This document shows, piece after piece, positions 15,591 through 24,700 of a stretch of DNA of 30,887 nt. Position 1 is the stretch's first letter, and each line of letters starts with the position of its first letter. Origin of the DNA: Zoogloeaceae bacterium (lineage in GTDB: Bacteria > Pseudomonadota > Gammaproteobacteria > Burkholderiales > Rhodocyclaceae). Location of the stretch: NCBI GenBank assembly GCA_031278735.1, contig JAITJU010000035.1, positions 1 through 30,887 of the forward strand. Direction: 5' to 3'. A program made the position numbers and the translations under genes. The notes under the pieces were generated by a model that was not told where the DNA came from, ran no database searches, and saw nothing but the letters and a program-made list of their open reading frames with translations.

Positions 15591-17252
15591 TCAGGGGCAA
15601 ACGTCAGCGGGATCAGCGGGTTGTCCATCCTTTGTCACAGGGGTTCCGGTCAGCATGGAAAAGTACGGATCGCAGGCAGGTTCCCGCGCGGCAGTGGTGA
15701 CGGCGACAATGGCGGATGCGCGTTTGTCGTTTTCCGCCGCGCCGCTGGCGACCAGTTGGTAGCGGTAGGCGGTTTTTTCCTGCAAGCCGTGATCCACGAA
15801 ACTCACGAAAGGAGTCTCCGCGCCCTCCGCCACATACAACTGTTGCGCGCCCTCTTCGCCGGAAAGGTCTGTCTTGCGCGACGGATGTTTTGCCGCATCC
15901 ACGCGATACAGCGCATAACGCGCGGCATTGGGCACGGATGCCCAGAGCAGCATGACCTGATCGGAACTGACATCCGCCACCTTTAGCTGCGGCGCGTATT
16001 TCAGTTTTGCGGGCGGCGACGCTTCCCCGGCGGCGTCTTCGGATGGCGCGGCGACAGTCCCCGGCGCATCCGCGCCGCCGTTTTCGTTGCCGACATCATC
16101 CGCGCCGCTGGCCAGCGCCTGCGCCATGCGCCAAACGGCGGCAATCTGCGCGCCTTGTTGTGTGGCGTAATGCCCAGCCTTTTTGTCGCCACTATCGTTA
16201 TAGCCCCACCAATCCCAGCAGCCATTGGGATTCAGCGGCAAAGCGCCCGCTCCCGCCAACAACAGGGAAGTGCTGGCGGCTTGCGGATAAAGAATGACGA
16301 GATGATTGTTCTCCGCCCATTCATTGAATCCGGCACCCTTGACAAACGCCATGCCAATGTCTTCCGCGCCCTGCCGGCAGCCGTGAAAGGCGATGTGCAG
16401 GCGGCACGCCTCGCCCTGCTTGCATGCGGGCGGCACATACAGATAGCCGGTATTGGACATGGAAACACGGATGGGGTCGATCGCGTCTTCTTCGTCCAGC
16501 AGGGTGTAATACGCCTGATTGAACGACAGAATTTCGCCTTTCAATTTCTTGCTGGCGACATGCTTCAGCGGGCCGTAGAAGAATTGCAGGGCGGAAGCGG
16601 CGGCGTCGTAGGCGGTCTTGCCAACGACGCAGGTGTTGATGAAAGCGCCGCCGGTTTCCGGGCAGGCATTGCATTGCCCTCCGTTCGCCCTGCAACTGGC
16701 GGAAATCTGCGCGTGCGCGGCGGGCAATTCATGTTTATAGAATATCTGCCCGTCGTCGTTCAGAAAAGCGCGGTAATACGCCTGCAAGGCGTCGCTGACC
16801 GCCGCCTTGACGATGCCGTCGTTATAGCCGTGAAAAATCCACACTTTTTGCCGCGCCAGCGCGCTCAAGGGATCGATCAGGCCGCTGCTTGCCCAACTTT
16901 CCGTGGCGTCGCGCATGACGCCCATGTCCTCCTGCGTGATGGGCGCGACGCCGAAAGCCGGATCGCCCTGCATACAGCGCGCGACGGCCTTATCCACCGC
17001 CGCGCCGCGCCATGAGGCCTCTCCGGCGCAGAAATAGGGGCCTCCGGCGGTCGCGGCAACGCCCTTGATGTCGGCGGAATGCGCCACCGCCATCTGCACG
17101 GCCATGAACGCGCCGGAAGAAACGCCCGATACCGTGGTTTCGCGTAAATCCAGATTCAGCTGCGGCAGGAACTCATCGGCTCCAGCGCAAGCCGACAACG
17201 ACAAGACACCCAGAAAACACAGGGCGCGCCAATGAAAACGGGGGAACAACAT
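15591..17252 (-). CDS. Secreted PHB depolymerase/esterase lipoprotein with C-terminal FN3-like domain
   Basis: A 553-residue alpha/beta hydrolase. The N-terminus (LCFLGVLSLSAC) is a lipoprotein signal with Cys22 in the lipobox LSAC. The lipase box GVSSG puts the nucleophile at Ser45, close to the mature N-terminus as in the R. rubrum PhaZ1/PhaZd type. WIFHGYNDG, LHIAFHGCRQGAEDIG and NPNGCWDWWGYND are further motifs of this depolymerase group. Many cysteines suggest disulfides outside the cytoplasm. After an Ala/Gly linker (about 385-415) comes a fibronectin-III-like domain (VSSDQVMLLWASVPNAARYALYR...YRYQLVASG), probably for polymer binding. AGGAG precedes the ATG. It follows the DUF3334 gene by 31 bp and precedes the mutase, fitting a storage-polymer/propionate theme. 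The substrate may be another polyester. Confidence 0.8.
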   Translation of the reverse strand: MLFPRFHWRALCFLGVLSLSACAGADEFLPQLNLDLRETTVSGVSSGAFMAVQMAVAHSADIKGVAATAGGPYFCAGEASWRGAAVDKAVARCMQGDPAFGVAPITQEDMGVMRDATESWASSGLIDPLSALARQKVWIFHGYNDGIVKAAVSDALQAYYRAFLNDDGQIFYKHELPAAHAQISASCRANGGQCNACPETGGAFINTCVVGKTAYDAAASALQFFYGPLKHVASKKLKGEILSFNQAYYTLLDEEDAIDPIRVSMSNTGYLYVPPACKQGEACRLHIAFHGCRQGAEDIGMAFVKGAGFNEWAENNHLVILYPQAASTSLLLAGAGALPLNPNGCWDWWGYNDSGDKKAGHYATQQGAQIAAVWRMAQALASGADDVGNENGGADAPGTVAAPSEDAAGEASPPAKLKYAPQLKVADVSSDQVMLLWASVPNAARYALYRVDAAKHPSRKTDLSGEEGAQQLYVAEGAETPFVSFVDHGLQEKTAYRYQLVASGAAENDKRASAIVAVTTAAREPACDPYFSMLTGTPVTKDGQPADPADVCP

Positions 17253-17283
17253 AGCGATTCTCCTTTGAAACAGTTGTTATTCT

Positions 17284-17979
17284 TCACATGCCCAGCGTTC
17301 TGAGCAAATCTTCCCGCGCGCTGTCCGCGCCGACGCCGATGTCATTCGCGCGGGTCTTCGTGTTGCCGGGCGCATCCTTGCGGAGCGGAATGAATTCGGT
17401 TCGATCGATGGCCAACTCCAGATAAAAAATGTTGTTGCGCTCGGTATAGAAGGTGGCGCGCCGCGCCTCCGGCTGATCCAGGTTGGCGTCGACGCTCAAC
17501 GTCACCTGCTTGTTGAGCGCCAGCATCTTGGGCTGATTCTGGGTGATATGGGTTTGCAGTTCCCGCGCCGCCTTGCCGGTAAAATCGCCGACGATCTGGT
17601 TCATCAGTTCGCCCATGACGTTGCTGACTTCGTCCGAGGTATGGCTGCCCGCCAGGTCGGCGCTGTTCATGCCCATGTTGAGCATGTAATTCCGGTACAG
17701 CTCCATCGCGGCGGCGGCGGAAAAATTGATGACCACCAAGCCGGAAAAGCCGCCGTCGAACAGCACGAAGCAGCCGATGTCCGGCTTCAGGCAGGTTTTG
17801 TGGATGCGCTGCACCATGCCGGAATAGCGAATTTGCCCATGCGTCGCCATCGTCAGCACCTTGCTGACCGAGTCGCAGAGACTGATCAAAATCGCTTCCG
17901 TGCCATATACGGTTTCCCTGTCTGCCGTTGCGGTCTGCGTGTCCATGCCGTTATCCCGGTTCGCGTCGAAAGGCGTCAT
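17284..17979 (-). CDS. DUF3334 family protein (CheC/CheX-like fold)
   Basis: A protein of up to 231 residues matching the DUF3334 pattern: ILISLCDSVSKVL near 31-43, QRIHKTCLKPDIGCFVLFDGG near 57-77, FSGLVVINFS, then DEVSNVMGELMNQIVGDF near 116-133. The last block is the E...N.....N helix typical of CheC/CheX/FliY phosphatase-like domains, so a signalling or chemotaxis-related cytoplasmic role is plausible but not shown. An ATG at 17946 (MDTQTATADRE) with GGGAT before it is a good alternative start, giving 220 residues. It probably heads a transcript with the depolymerase (31-bp gap). No chemotaxis genes are nearby. Confidence 0.75.
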   Translation of the reverse strand: MTPFDANRDNGMDTQTATADRETVYGTEAILISLCDSVSKVLTMATHGQIRYSGMVQRIHKTCLKPDIGCFVLFDGGFSGLVVINFSAAAAMELYRNYMLNMGMNSADLAGSHTSDEVSNVMGELMNQIVGDFTGKAARELQTHITQNQPKMLALNKQVTLSVDANLDQPEARRATFYTERNNIFYLELAIDRTEFIPLRKDAPGNTKTRANDIGVGADSAREDLLRTLGM

Positions 17980-18156
17980 TATTGATCAAGATGACAAAGG
18001 ACAGAAAGCTTTTGCAGTCATCATCAGCGCGCGGCGCGAGCGGCATGAGGGCATGTCCGCAAGAATGCGTTGCTTTCCTGCGGGTAAGAAGTTAACCTTT
18101 CAGATGTTTTTCGGGTTTCATCATTCATTGTGTTTTTTAGTCGAAGAGGTTTCTCC

Positions 18157-18471
18157 ATGTCCCAAACTGTTCCTGTCTCCAGCAAAGACAAACTTGTCAC
18201 CGATCTGAAAGCCGTGGTTGCGGATGCGGAAGATATTTTGAAGAGTACTGCCGACATCGCGGGCGAGAAGGTCGCGAGCGCCCGGCAAAAAATCGAGGCG
18301 CGCCTGAAAGACGCCAAGCTGCGTCTGGAAGACGCGGAAGCGGTACTGCTCGACAAGACCCGCGCCTGCGCGCGCGCAACGGATGATTTCGTGCACGAGG
18401 AACCCTGGAAAGCCGTGGGCGTGGCCGCCTTTCTGGGTGTAACGTTGGGCGTCCTGATCGGTCGCCGCTGA
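18157..18471 (+). CDS. DUF883 (ElaB/YqjD) family membrane-anchored protein
   Basis: A 104-residue protein. A charged coiled-coil helix (LVTDLKAVVADAEDILKST...AGEKVASARQKIEARLKDAKLRLEDAE) is followed by the family's C-terminal signature HEEPWKAVGVAAFLGVTLGVLIGRR, one membrane helix ending in Arg-Arg. The E. coli relatives YqjD and ElaB are inner-membrane proteins that bind ribosomes in stationary phase. ATG 18157 has GAAGAGG upstream; an in-frame ATG at 18130 lacks a site. It starts a three-gene unit with the YqjE-like and YqjK-like genes. Confidence 0.9.
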   Translation: MSQTVPVSSKDKLVTDLKAVVADAEDILKSTADIAGEKVASARQKIEARLKDAKLRLEDAEAVLLDKTRACARATDDFVHEEPWKAVGVAAFLGVTLGVLIGRR

Positions 18472-18474
18472 TTC

Positions 18475-18888
18475 ATGCAAGATAGACCGGGATTTTTTCA
18501 GACGCTCAAACGCCTGCTGCACGATCTGTTGGAAGTCGGGCAGACGCGCCTCGCGCTTTTCGCCAACGAAGCGGAAGAGGAAAGAATCCGCCTTGTCCGC
18601 ACTTTCGTTCTCTGCATACTGGCGCTCTTTTTCCTGAGCGTTGGCGTGGTGCTGCTGGTCGCCTTTCTGACGCTGCTTTTCTGGGAAAGCCGCTTGTTGT
18701 TGCTGGGCGCGGTCAGTCTGGGATTTCTGGCGCTGGCCGCTGTCCTGATCGGGCGATGTCGCGCCAGTTTGCGGCGCGGCCTGCTGTTTGCCGCGACACT
18801 GGCGGAATTGCAGCGCGACATCGCCAGCCTGCGCGGCGAAACCGCGCCGGACGTGGCCGGAGAACCGCATGACGTCCCGTCTGCTTGA
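18475..18888 (+). CDS. YqjE-like (phage holin superfamily) membrane protein
   Basis: A 137-residue protein. An N-terminal amphipathic segment (FFQTLKRLLHDLLEVGQTRLALFANEAEEE) is followed by two adjacent membrane helices (about 43-65 and 71-92) and a charged tail. This is the YqjE pattern. The start lies 3 bp after the DUF883 stop, so the two are surely one operon. Known relatives are small inner-membrane proteins of unclear role; the holin name is a family label and does not imply lysis. Confidence 0.85.
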   Translation: MQDRPGFFQTLKRLLHDLLEVGQTRLALFANEAEEERIRLVRTFVLCILALFFLSVGVVLLVAFLTLLFWESRLLLLGAVSLGFLALAAVLIGRCRASLRRGLLFAATLAELQRDIASLRGETAPDVAGEPHDVPSA

Positions 18889-19174
18889 ACTTCGGGAAGA
18901 ACGCGGCCTGCTGCGCGCGCGCTGCGCCGAACAGCGGCGCGCGCTGGCGCAACATGCCTTCGTGCTGGAACGGGCATGCGCGCTGGCGGATCGGGCAAAG
19001 GCCGGAGGAGATTGGATCAAGCGTCACCCCGCGCTGGTTGGCGGCGCGGCAACGTTTCTGGTGCTCGCCAGACCCGCGCGCCTGCGCCGCGTCTGGCGGC
19101 TGGCGCGCTGGGTTCATGGCCTGTGGCGCGGCTGGCGCGGAATTGTCCATTTGCGCGACAAACTGCCGTTCTGA
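18869..19174 (+). CDS. YqjK-like protein
   Basis: A 101-residue basic protein. A coiled-coil start (LLELREERGLLRARCAEQRRAL) is followed by WIKRHPALVGGAATFLVLARPARLRRVWRLARW, the short hydrophobic-then-Arg region of YqjK-type proteins. The ATG at 18869 overlaps the YqjE-like gene by 20 bp and has GGAG upstream. The YqjD-YqjE-YqjK order is conserved in many proteobacteria; function unknown. Confidence 0.75.
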   Translation: MTSRLLELREERGLLRARCAEQRRALAQHAFVLERACALADRAKAGGDWIKRHPALVGGAATFLVLARPARLRRVWRLARWVHGLWRGWRGIVHLRDKLPF

Positions 19175-19538
19175 CGCGGGAAACCAACCCGGACGCCAGG
19201 CGCGGAACTTCAAAACAGCGCGGGAGACGTTGTTTATGCCTCGCCGCCGCCCCAGCAGGTTCCGGTCGGGATGACCGCGCTCAAACGCTTCATCAATGAC
19301 AGCGCCGTTTTCCTTGCCGATCCGCCCATCAGGACGGCGCCGATCCATCATCGGTTCAGGAGCGTCCATCCATTCCGCGACGGCGGCGGACGCAGCAGGC
19401 GCATCATCAATGTTCTGTATCACGCCAAACAAGGTTTGCCGGATATTCCCGCGCTTTATCCGTGTCGCTATAGCGCGCGCCAAATATCGCTTTTACAGCC
19501 AGGCCCTAGCCAACAACCTGTTTGGCGCCAAACCATGA
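19175..19538 (+). pseudogene. Relic of a Fic-domain (AMPylation-type) protein
   Basis: Directly after the YqjK stop, and in the same frame, the translation reads TPGAELQNSAGDVVYASPPP, then LKRFINDSA, IHHRFRSVHPFRDGGGR, SRRIINVLYHAKQGLPDIP and ALYPCRYSAR. These line up with the central part of Fic proteins (NxxGEVVYTPP, LERFIND, HxxFExIHPFxDGNGRxGRI, GLLDIPxLYLSRY). The active-site motif has Gly for the conserved Asn (DGGGR for DGNGR). After about 19475 the match moves to the next frame (IARAKYRFYSQAL), showing a frameshift, and a stop falls at 19538. The N-terminal part is missing. It is a dead fragment of a gene that would AMPylate target proteins. Confidence 0.7.
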
Positions 19539-19711
19539 CCATATCCAAATCCTCCGCTTCCGGGAAAACCATCGCCGTCCTCATCCGCGACGATACCCAG
19601 CGCAGGAGCATTCCCATCGTTGAACTGGCACCCATGATGTGCGACAAAGATCAAGTCATCAAGCTGCTGCGCGATCCGGAAGATTTTAATTTGACTATTT
19701 TTGCGATCTGA
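19535..19711 (+). CDS. Small hypothetical protein, doubtful
   Basis: A 58-residue frame starting with ATG at 19535, with segments IAVLIRDDTQRRSIPIVELAP and VIKLLRDPEDFNLTIFAI. It is in the same frame as the Fic relic upstream and has no clear ribosome site. No family recognised. It may be an unrelated small gene, the tail of a lost gene, or chance. Confidence 0.3.
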   Translation: MTISKSSASGKTIAVLIRDDTQRRSIPIVELAPMMCDKDQVIKLLRDPEDFNLTIFAI

Positions 19712-19757
19712 AGCAGGATTTCTCGAATTCTTTTGTCAATATTTTCCAGTTATCTTC

Positions 19758-21785
19758 ATGGCAAGAACTCCTGAGCCGAAAAAGGCGCAATGTCTTTGCC
19801 TGGATATCGAAACCGCGCGAAGGGATAGCGCCATTCTGCGCGAAGTGGGCGTTTACCGGCCGGATTTGGATGCGCGTTTGAAAGTGTCCGGCAAGGCAAG
19901 AAATTTTGTGGCTCAATTGGATGCGCTGACCGATGGCGCGGCTTTTATGCTCGGTCACAACATCGCCGCCTTCGATCAGCCTGTGCTGAAAACGCTGTTC
20001 CCGGATCTGGCCCTGCATCATTTGCCGCTGATCGACACGCTGGAACTCTCGCCGATTGCCTTTCCGCAGAATCCTTATCACCGCTTGGTGAAGGATTACA
20101 AACTCTGCACAACCACGCGCAATGACCCCGTGCGCGATGCCGAACTCGCCTACACGCTGTTTCTCGATCAACAGCGGGCGCTGCGGGAGCGAGTTGCTGC
20201 GCGTCCGGACGAAATGCTGTGTCTCCATTATCTTCTTGCATCCGGAAACGGCAAGGGTGCCGCTGATTTTTTCGCCGACTTGCGCCAGAATCCGCGTCCC
20301 TCGCTGCCGGAAGCCGTTGCGGCCTGGCAGCGCGCGGCCAGCGGCAAGGTCTGCGTGACGGCGAAGCGCCGTTTGCTGCGGGAGCTGCTTCCAGATCCCG
20401 AATGGCAGAAGCCGCTTGCCTACGCGCTTTCCTGGCTTCAGGTCGCGGGTGGCAATTCCGTTTTGCCGCCCTGGGTGGCGCACGCCTTTCCACGCACGCG
20501 CGATGTCATTCATATGTTGCGCGATACGCCATGTGACGATCCGGCCTGTGGCTGGTGCCGCGAGCAACACGATCTCGATGCGCTGCTCATGCGCTACTTC
20601 GGACTTTCCAGTTTTCGCGAAAAACCGGCCACGGCGGATGGACGCAGTCTGCAACGAACCATTGTGGAAAACGGCATGGCAGGCAAGCCGACGCTGGCTA
20701 TTTTACCGACCGGAGGCGGCAAATCCCTCTGCTACCAGTTGCCCGCCCTGGCGCGTTACTACCGTACCGGCGCGCTGACTGTAGTGGTGTCGCCCCTGCA
20801 ATCCTTGATGAAGGATCAGGTCGACAACCTGGAACAGATCACCTGCGCCGGTTATCTGAACAGCCTGCTTACGCCCATGGAGCGCCGCGCCATGCTGGAA
20901 AGCTTGCGCCTCGGCGATCTGGGGCTGATTTTCGTTGCGCCCGAACAATTCCGCAGCAGCGCCTTCACGAATGCCCTGGCGCAACGCGAGATCGCAGCCT
21001 GGATATTTGACGAAGCGCATTGTCTTTCCAAATGGGGGCACGATTTCCGGCCCGATTACCTTTATGTTTCGCGTTTCATCAAACGTTGGCAAAAGAATAA
21101 GCCCGCGCCGGTCTTTTGTTTTACCGCCACAGCAAAACCCGATGTGGTGGAAGACATTTGCGCCCATTTTCAGGAACGCCTCGGCATGCCCCTGGCGCCC
21201 CTGCAAGGCGGCGTTGGACGCGACAATCTGGATTACGAAGTGCAAGCCGTTCCGGTTCAGGGCAAATATGGCGAAACCTTGCGTCTGTTGCAGGAAACCC
21301 TGCGTAACGATGAAGGCTGCGCCATCGTGTTTTGTGCCCTCCAGAAAACGACCGAGGAACTTGCCGCTTTTTTGCAGGAAGCGGGACTGGTGTGCGCGTA
21401 CTTTCATGGCGGCATGAATGCGGCGGACAAACGCGCCGTGCAGGAAGCCTTCGTTCATGAAAACCGGCTGCGGGCCATCGTCGCCACAAATGCCTTCGGG
21501 ATGGGCATCGACAAGCCCGATGTACGCCTTGTCATCCACCTCGATACGCCGGGTTCTCTGGAAAACTATTTGCAGGAGGCGGGGCGCGCCGGACGTGACC
21601 GGAAACCAGCGCGTTGCGTCCTGCTCTACGACGAGGCCGATCTCGACGTGCAGTTTGGGCTCCTGAGAAGGTCGCGTCTTACCCAGCATGACATCTACGT
21701 CATTCTGAAAGCGCTGCGCGCCATCGGAAAAAAGGACAGAAGCGAAGACGAGGTTGTCGTCACCAGCAGGGAAATCCTGCTGTAA
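19758..21785 (+). CDS. Exonuclease-RecQ helicase half of an interrupted exonuclease-RecQ-UvrD fusion
   Basis: 675 residues from ATG 19758 (MARTPEPKKAQCLCLDIET) to a TAA at 21783. Residues about 10-130 form a DEDD 3'-5' exonuclease domain: CLDIET at 14-19, GHNIAAFDQP near 66-75, RDAELAYTLF near 126-135. The SF2 RecQ core follows: Walker A LPTGGGKSLCYQLP near 315-328, VVSPLQSLMKDQV, FDEAHCLSKWGHDFRPDY near 416, FTATA, NAFGMGIDKPDVR near 593 and QEAGRAGRD near 612. A Cys pair (CDDPACGWC) precedes Walker A. The protein stops where the winged-helix/linker should begin, and the same frame continues intact for about 3.1 kb after the TAA. An intact homologue would be about 1,719 residues. Likely a DNA repair or defence-related helicase-nuclease; no defence partner is adjacent. 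Confidence 0.85.
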   Translation: MARTPEPKKAQCLCLDIETARRDSAILREVGVYRPDLDARLKVSGKARNFVAQLDALTDGAAFMLGHNIAAFDQPVLKTLFPDLALHHLPLIDTLELSPIAFPQNPYHRLVKDYKLCTTTRNDPVRDAELAYTLFLDQQRALRERVAARPDEMLCLHYLLASGNGKGAADFFADLRQNPRPSLPEAVAAWQRAASGKVCVTAKRRLLRELLPDPEWQKPLAYALSWLQVAGGNSVLPPWVAHAFPRTRDVIHMLRDTPCDDPACGWCREQHDLDALLMRYFGLSSFREKPATADGRSLQRTIVENGMAGKPTLAILPTGGGKSLCYQLPALARYYRTGALTVVVSPLQSLMKDQVDNLEQITCAGYLNSLLTPMERRAMLESLRLGDLGLIFVAPEQFRSSAFTNALAQREIAAWIFDEAHCLSKWGHDFRPDYLYVSRFIKRWQKNKPAPVFCFTATAKPDVVEDICAHFQERLGMPLAPLQGGVGRDNLDYEVQAVPVQGKYGETLRLLQETLRNDEGCAIVFCALQKTTEELAAFLQEAGLVCAYFHGGMNAADKRAVQEAFVHENRLRAIVATNAFGMGIDKPDVRLVIHLDTPGSLENYLQEAGRAGRDRKPARCVLLYDEADLDVQFGLLRRSRLTQHDIYVILKALRAIGKKDRSEDEVVVTSREILL

Positions 21786-24700
21786 ATTCCCGAACAGCAT
21801 GGCATTAACCCGGAAGCGCGCACTGCCGACACCAAGGTGCGTATTGCCGTGGCCTGGCTGGAAGAAGCGCGCCTGCTCGAACGCCGCGAAAATCACACCC
21901 GCGTTTTTCCCGGCAGTCTTCTGGTCGCCAATCTGGACGAGGCTCGCGACCGTCTGCGCCAAAAGCTCGGCAAGGACGCCGACATTGAACCATATACGCA
22001 GCTTTTGGCGGCTCTCATGCAAGCCGGGGACGACGAGGGGCTGTCTTCCGACGATCTGATGCTGGCCACCGGCAAGGATTCAAATACGCTTCAGCGCATG
22101 CTGCGCGAACTCGACCAATGGAAATTACTATCGAACGATACCGAAATCGGCATCACCTTTTATCGTAATCCGGATACCGCCACGCGGCTCGACACGCTCG
22201 AACGCGTCGAAAATGCGCTGTTTACCCAGTTGCGCGAATGCGCTCCCGACGCCGACCAGAAAGACTGGCAGGCGCTCAATGTACGTAGTCTGTGCGATGT
22301 CCTGCGCCGCGACACGCAGACCGATTTCGATCCGAGCAAACTCACCCGGCTGTTGAAATCCTTCATGGCTTCCTTTGGCGAAAGCGTGGAGCAGCGAGGC
22401 TTTTTTGAATTGCGGCCACGCGGGCCGGATCAGCGTCGTCTCCGTCTGCTGCGCGGCTGGTCGAATATTGATGATATCCGCAAGCGCCGGATGCAGATTG
22501 CCCGCGCGCTGGTCAATGTTTTCCAGAAAATGCGCCAGGGCAACAATCTGCTCGTCACTTGCAAGCAAGGCGTACTGGAAACGATGCTGCAAGCCGATCT
22601 GACGCTTGCCGGGCTTGGTATCAAAAACTGGGATGCCGCCCTCTCTGGCGCGCTCCTCTATCTGGACGCCAATGAAGTACTGCACCTGGCGCGCGGGAAA
22701 GCCGTCTTCCGCGCCGCGATGAAAATCCGGCTCGACACGGACGCGCGGCGGCGGCAGTTCAAGAAATCCGACTATGCCGAATTAGCCTTGCATTATCAGG
22801 ACAAAATCGTGCAGGTACATGTGATGGCCGAATACGCAACTGCCGCCCTGCGCAAATTCAAGGCCGCGATGCGCTTTATCGACGATTATTTCAATCTGGA
22901 TCGCGCGACATTCATCAACACTTATTTTGCCGGACGCGAAAATATATTGATGATGGCCGCTACCGAGGCGGCGCATCGCCGCATTCTCGTCGAACTTGCC
23001 AATCCGGAACAACAAGCCATCGTCGCCGCGCCGCGGGAAGAAAGCCTGCTCGTGCTCGCCGGCCCCGGCGCGGGCAAGACCAAGGTGATTGTGCATCGCG
23101 TGGCCTGGCTCTTGCGCGAAGGCATGGCGCTGCCGGAAGAAATCATGGTGCTCGCCTACAACCGTTCAGCCGCCGCCGAAATCCGCCGCCGCCTGTGGAA
23201 ACTGGCCGGGGCGGACGCCGCTGGCGTCGTCGTGCAAACCCTGCACGGCCTGGCCATGCGCCTGACCGGCACAAGCTGCGCGGTCGCCATCGAACGCGGC
23301 GATCCGATTGACTTCAAAGAGATTATTCGCCACGCCACCGCATTGCTGCGCACTGCCGGGCAGGGCGAGGAAGATGACGATACAGGCGCTTCCCTCATCC
23401 GCAATCGCCTGCTGTCCGGGCTGCGTTTCCTGCTGGTGGACGAATATCAGGATATCAATAGTGATTACTACGAACTTATCAGCGCCGTTGCCGGACACGC
23501 CCTGCAAACGGAAGAAGATCGCCTGTCTCTGATGGCAGTCGGCGATGATGACCAAAACATCTACGCTTTCAACCATACCGACGCGCGTTACATCCGCCAG
23601 TTCGAAAAGGACTACCAGGCGCGCCGCTACAGTCTGCTCGAAAACTACCGCTCCACCGCGCACATCATCCACTGCGCCAACCGGGTGATCGCCCCGGCGC
23701 GTGAGCGCATGAAACGAGGCCAGGCAATTCGTATCGACCACGCACGGCGCGACCAACCGGACGCATGGGCCGCGCGCGACCCGCTTGCCGCAGGCCGGGT
23801 GCATGTGCTGGAGGTACCTGCCGATCTCTGGCAGGAAGCGGCCATGGCACTGGATGAACTGCAACGCCTGTACGTTCTTTCTGCCGATGGCGGTAGCGCC
23901 GGGCGATGGGGGAGTTTTGCCGTCATCGCCCGGCGCTGGGAAAATCTCGCGGCATTGGCCGCGCTGTGCCGCCAGCGCGCGATCCCTGCCGAATTTGTGC
24001 GTGATTCAGTGTCGATCCATCTCCACGGAACCCGCGAAGGCTTTGCGCTCCTTTCCCTTTTGCGCGGCGAACGGCGCCGCACGCAAAAGCGGCATCTCAA
24101 ACTGCGTGCCGGCGCGCTTGGACGCTGGTTCCGCCGCCGCTACGGAATAAGCGTGGATACCTGGATCGCACACCCTTTCCGTGCCGCCCTGGCGCAGTTC
24201 ATCGCCGAACAGGAAGCCATCGCGCCGGGTTACGAGCAAGTCGCGGACGAGCTGATCGACGCCCTTTACGAATTCGGCGCCGCCACCAACCTGCGAACCG
24301 CCGACGCCCCCAATGCCCCGATGCGGCTACTGGCCGCGCATCGCGCCAAGGGGCTGGAGTTCGACCATATATTGATCCTGGATGGGGGCGGCTGGACGAC
24401 CTGTAACGACGAAGAACGCCGGGTCTATTACGTCGCCATGACGCGAGCGCGCCAAACACTGACCCTGTGTGAAACTGTGGGGCGGCCACATCCTTTTATT
24501 GGCGACACAGACAATCTGCCATTGCGTACACGTCCCCGTCCGTCCACGAAGATTGAAGGTCAGACATGCCTGCCGCGCACCCACACCTGCAACCAAGAAG
24601 AGATCGTACTTTCCTGGCCGGGCGGATTCGCTGCCGCCGCCCCCATCCACCGCGCCATCGCCGCGCTGGAAATCGGCGACGCGCTCACCCTGCAACCCAG

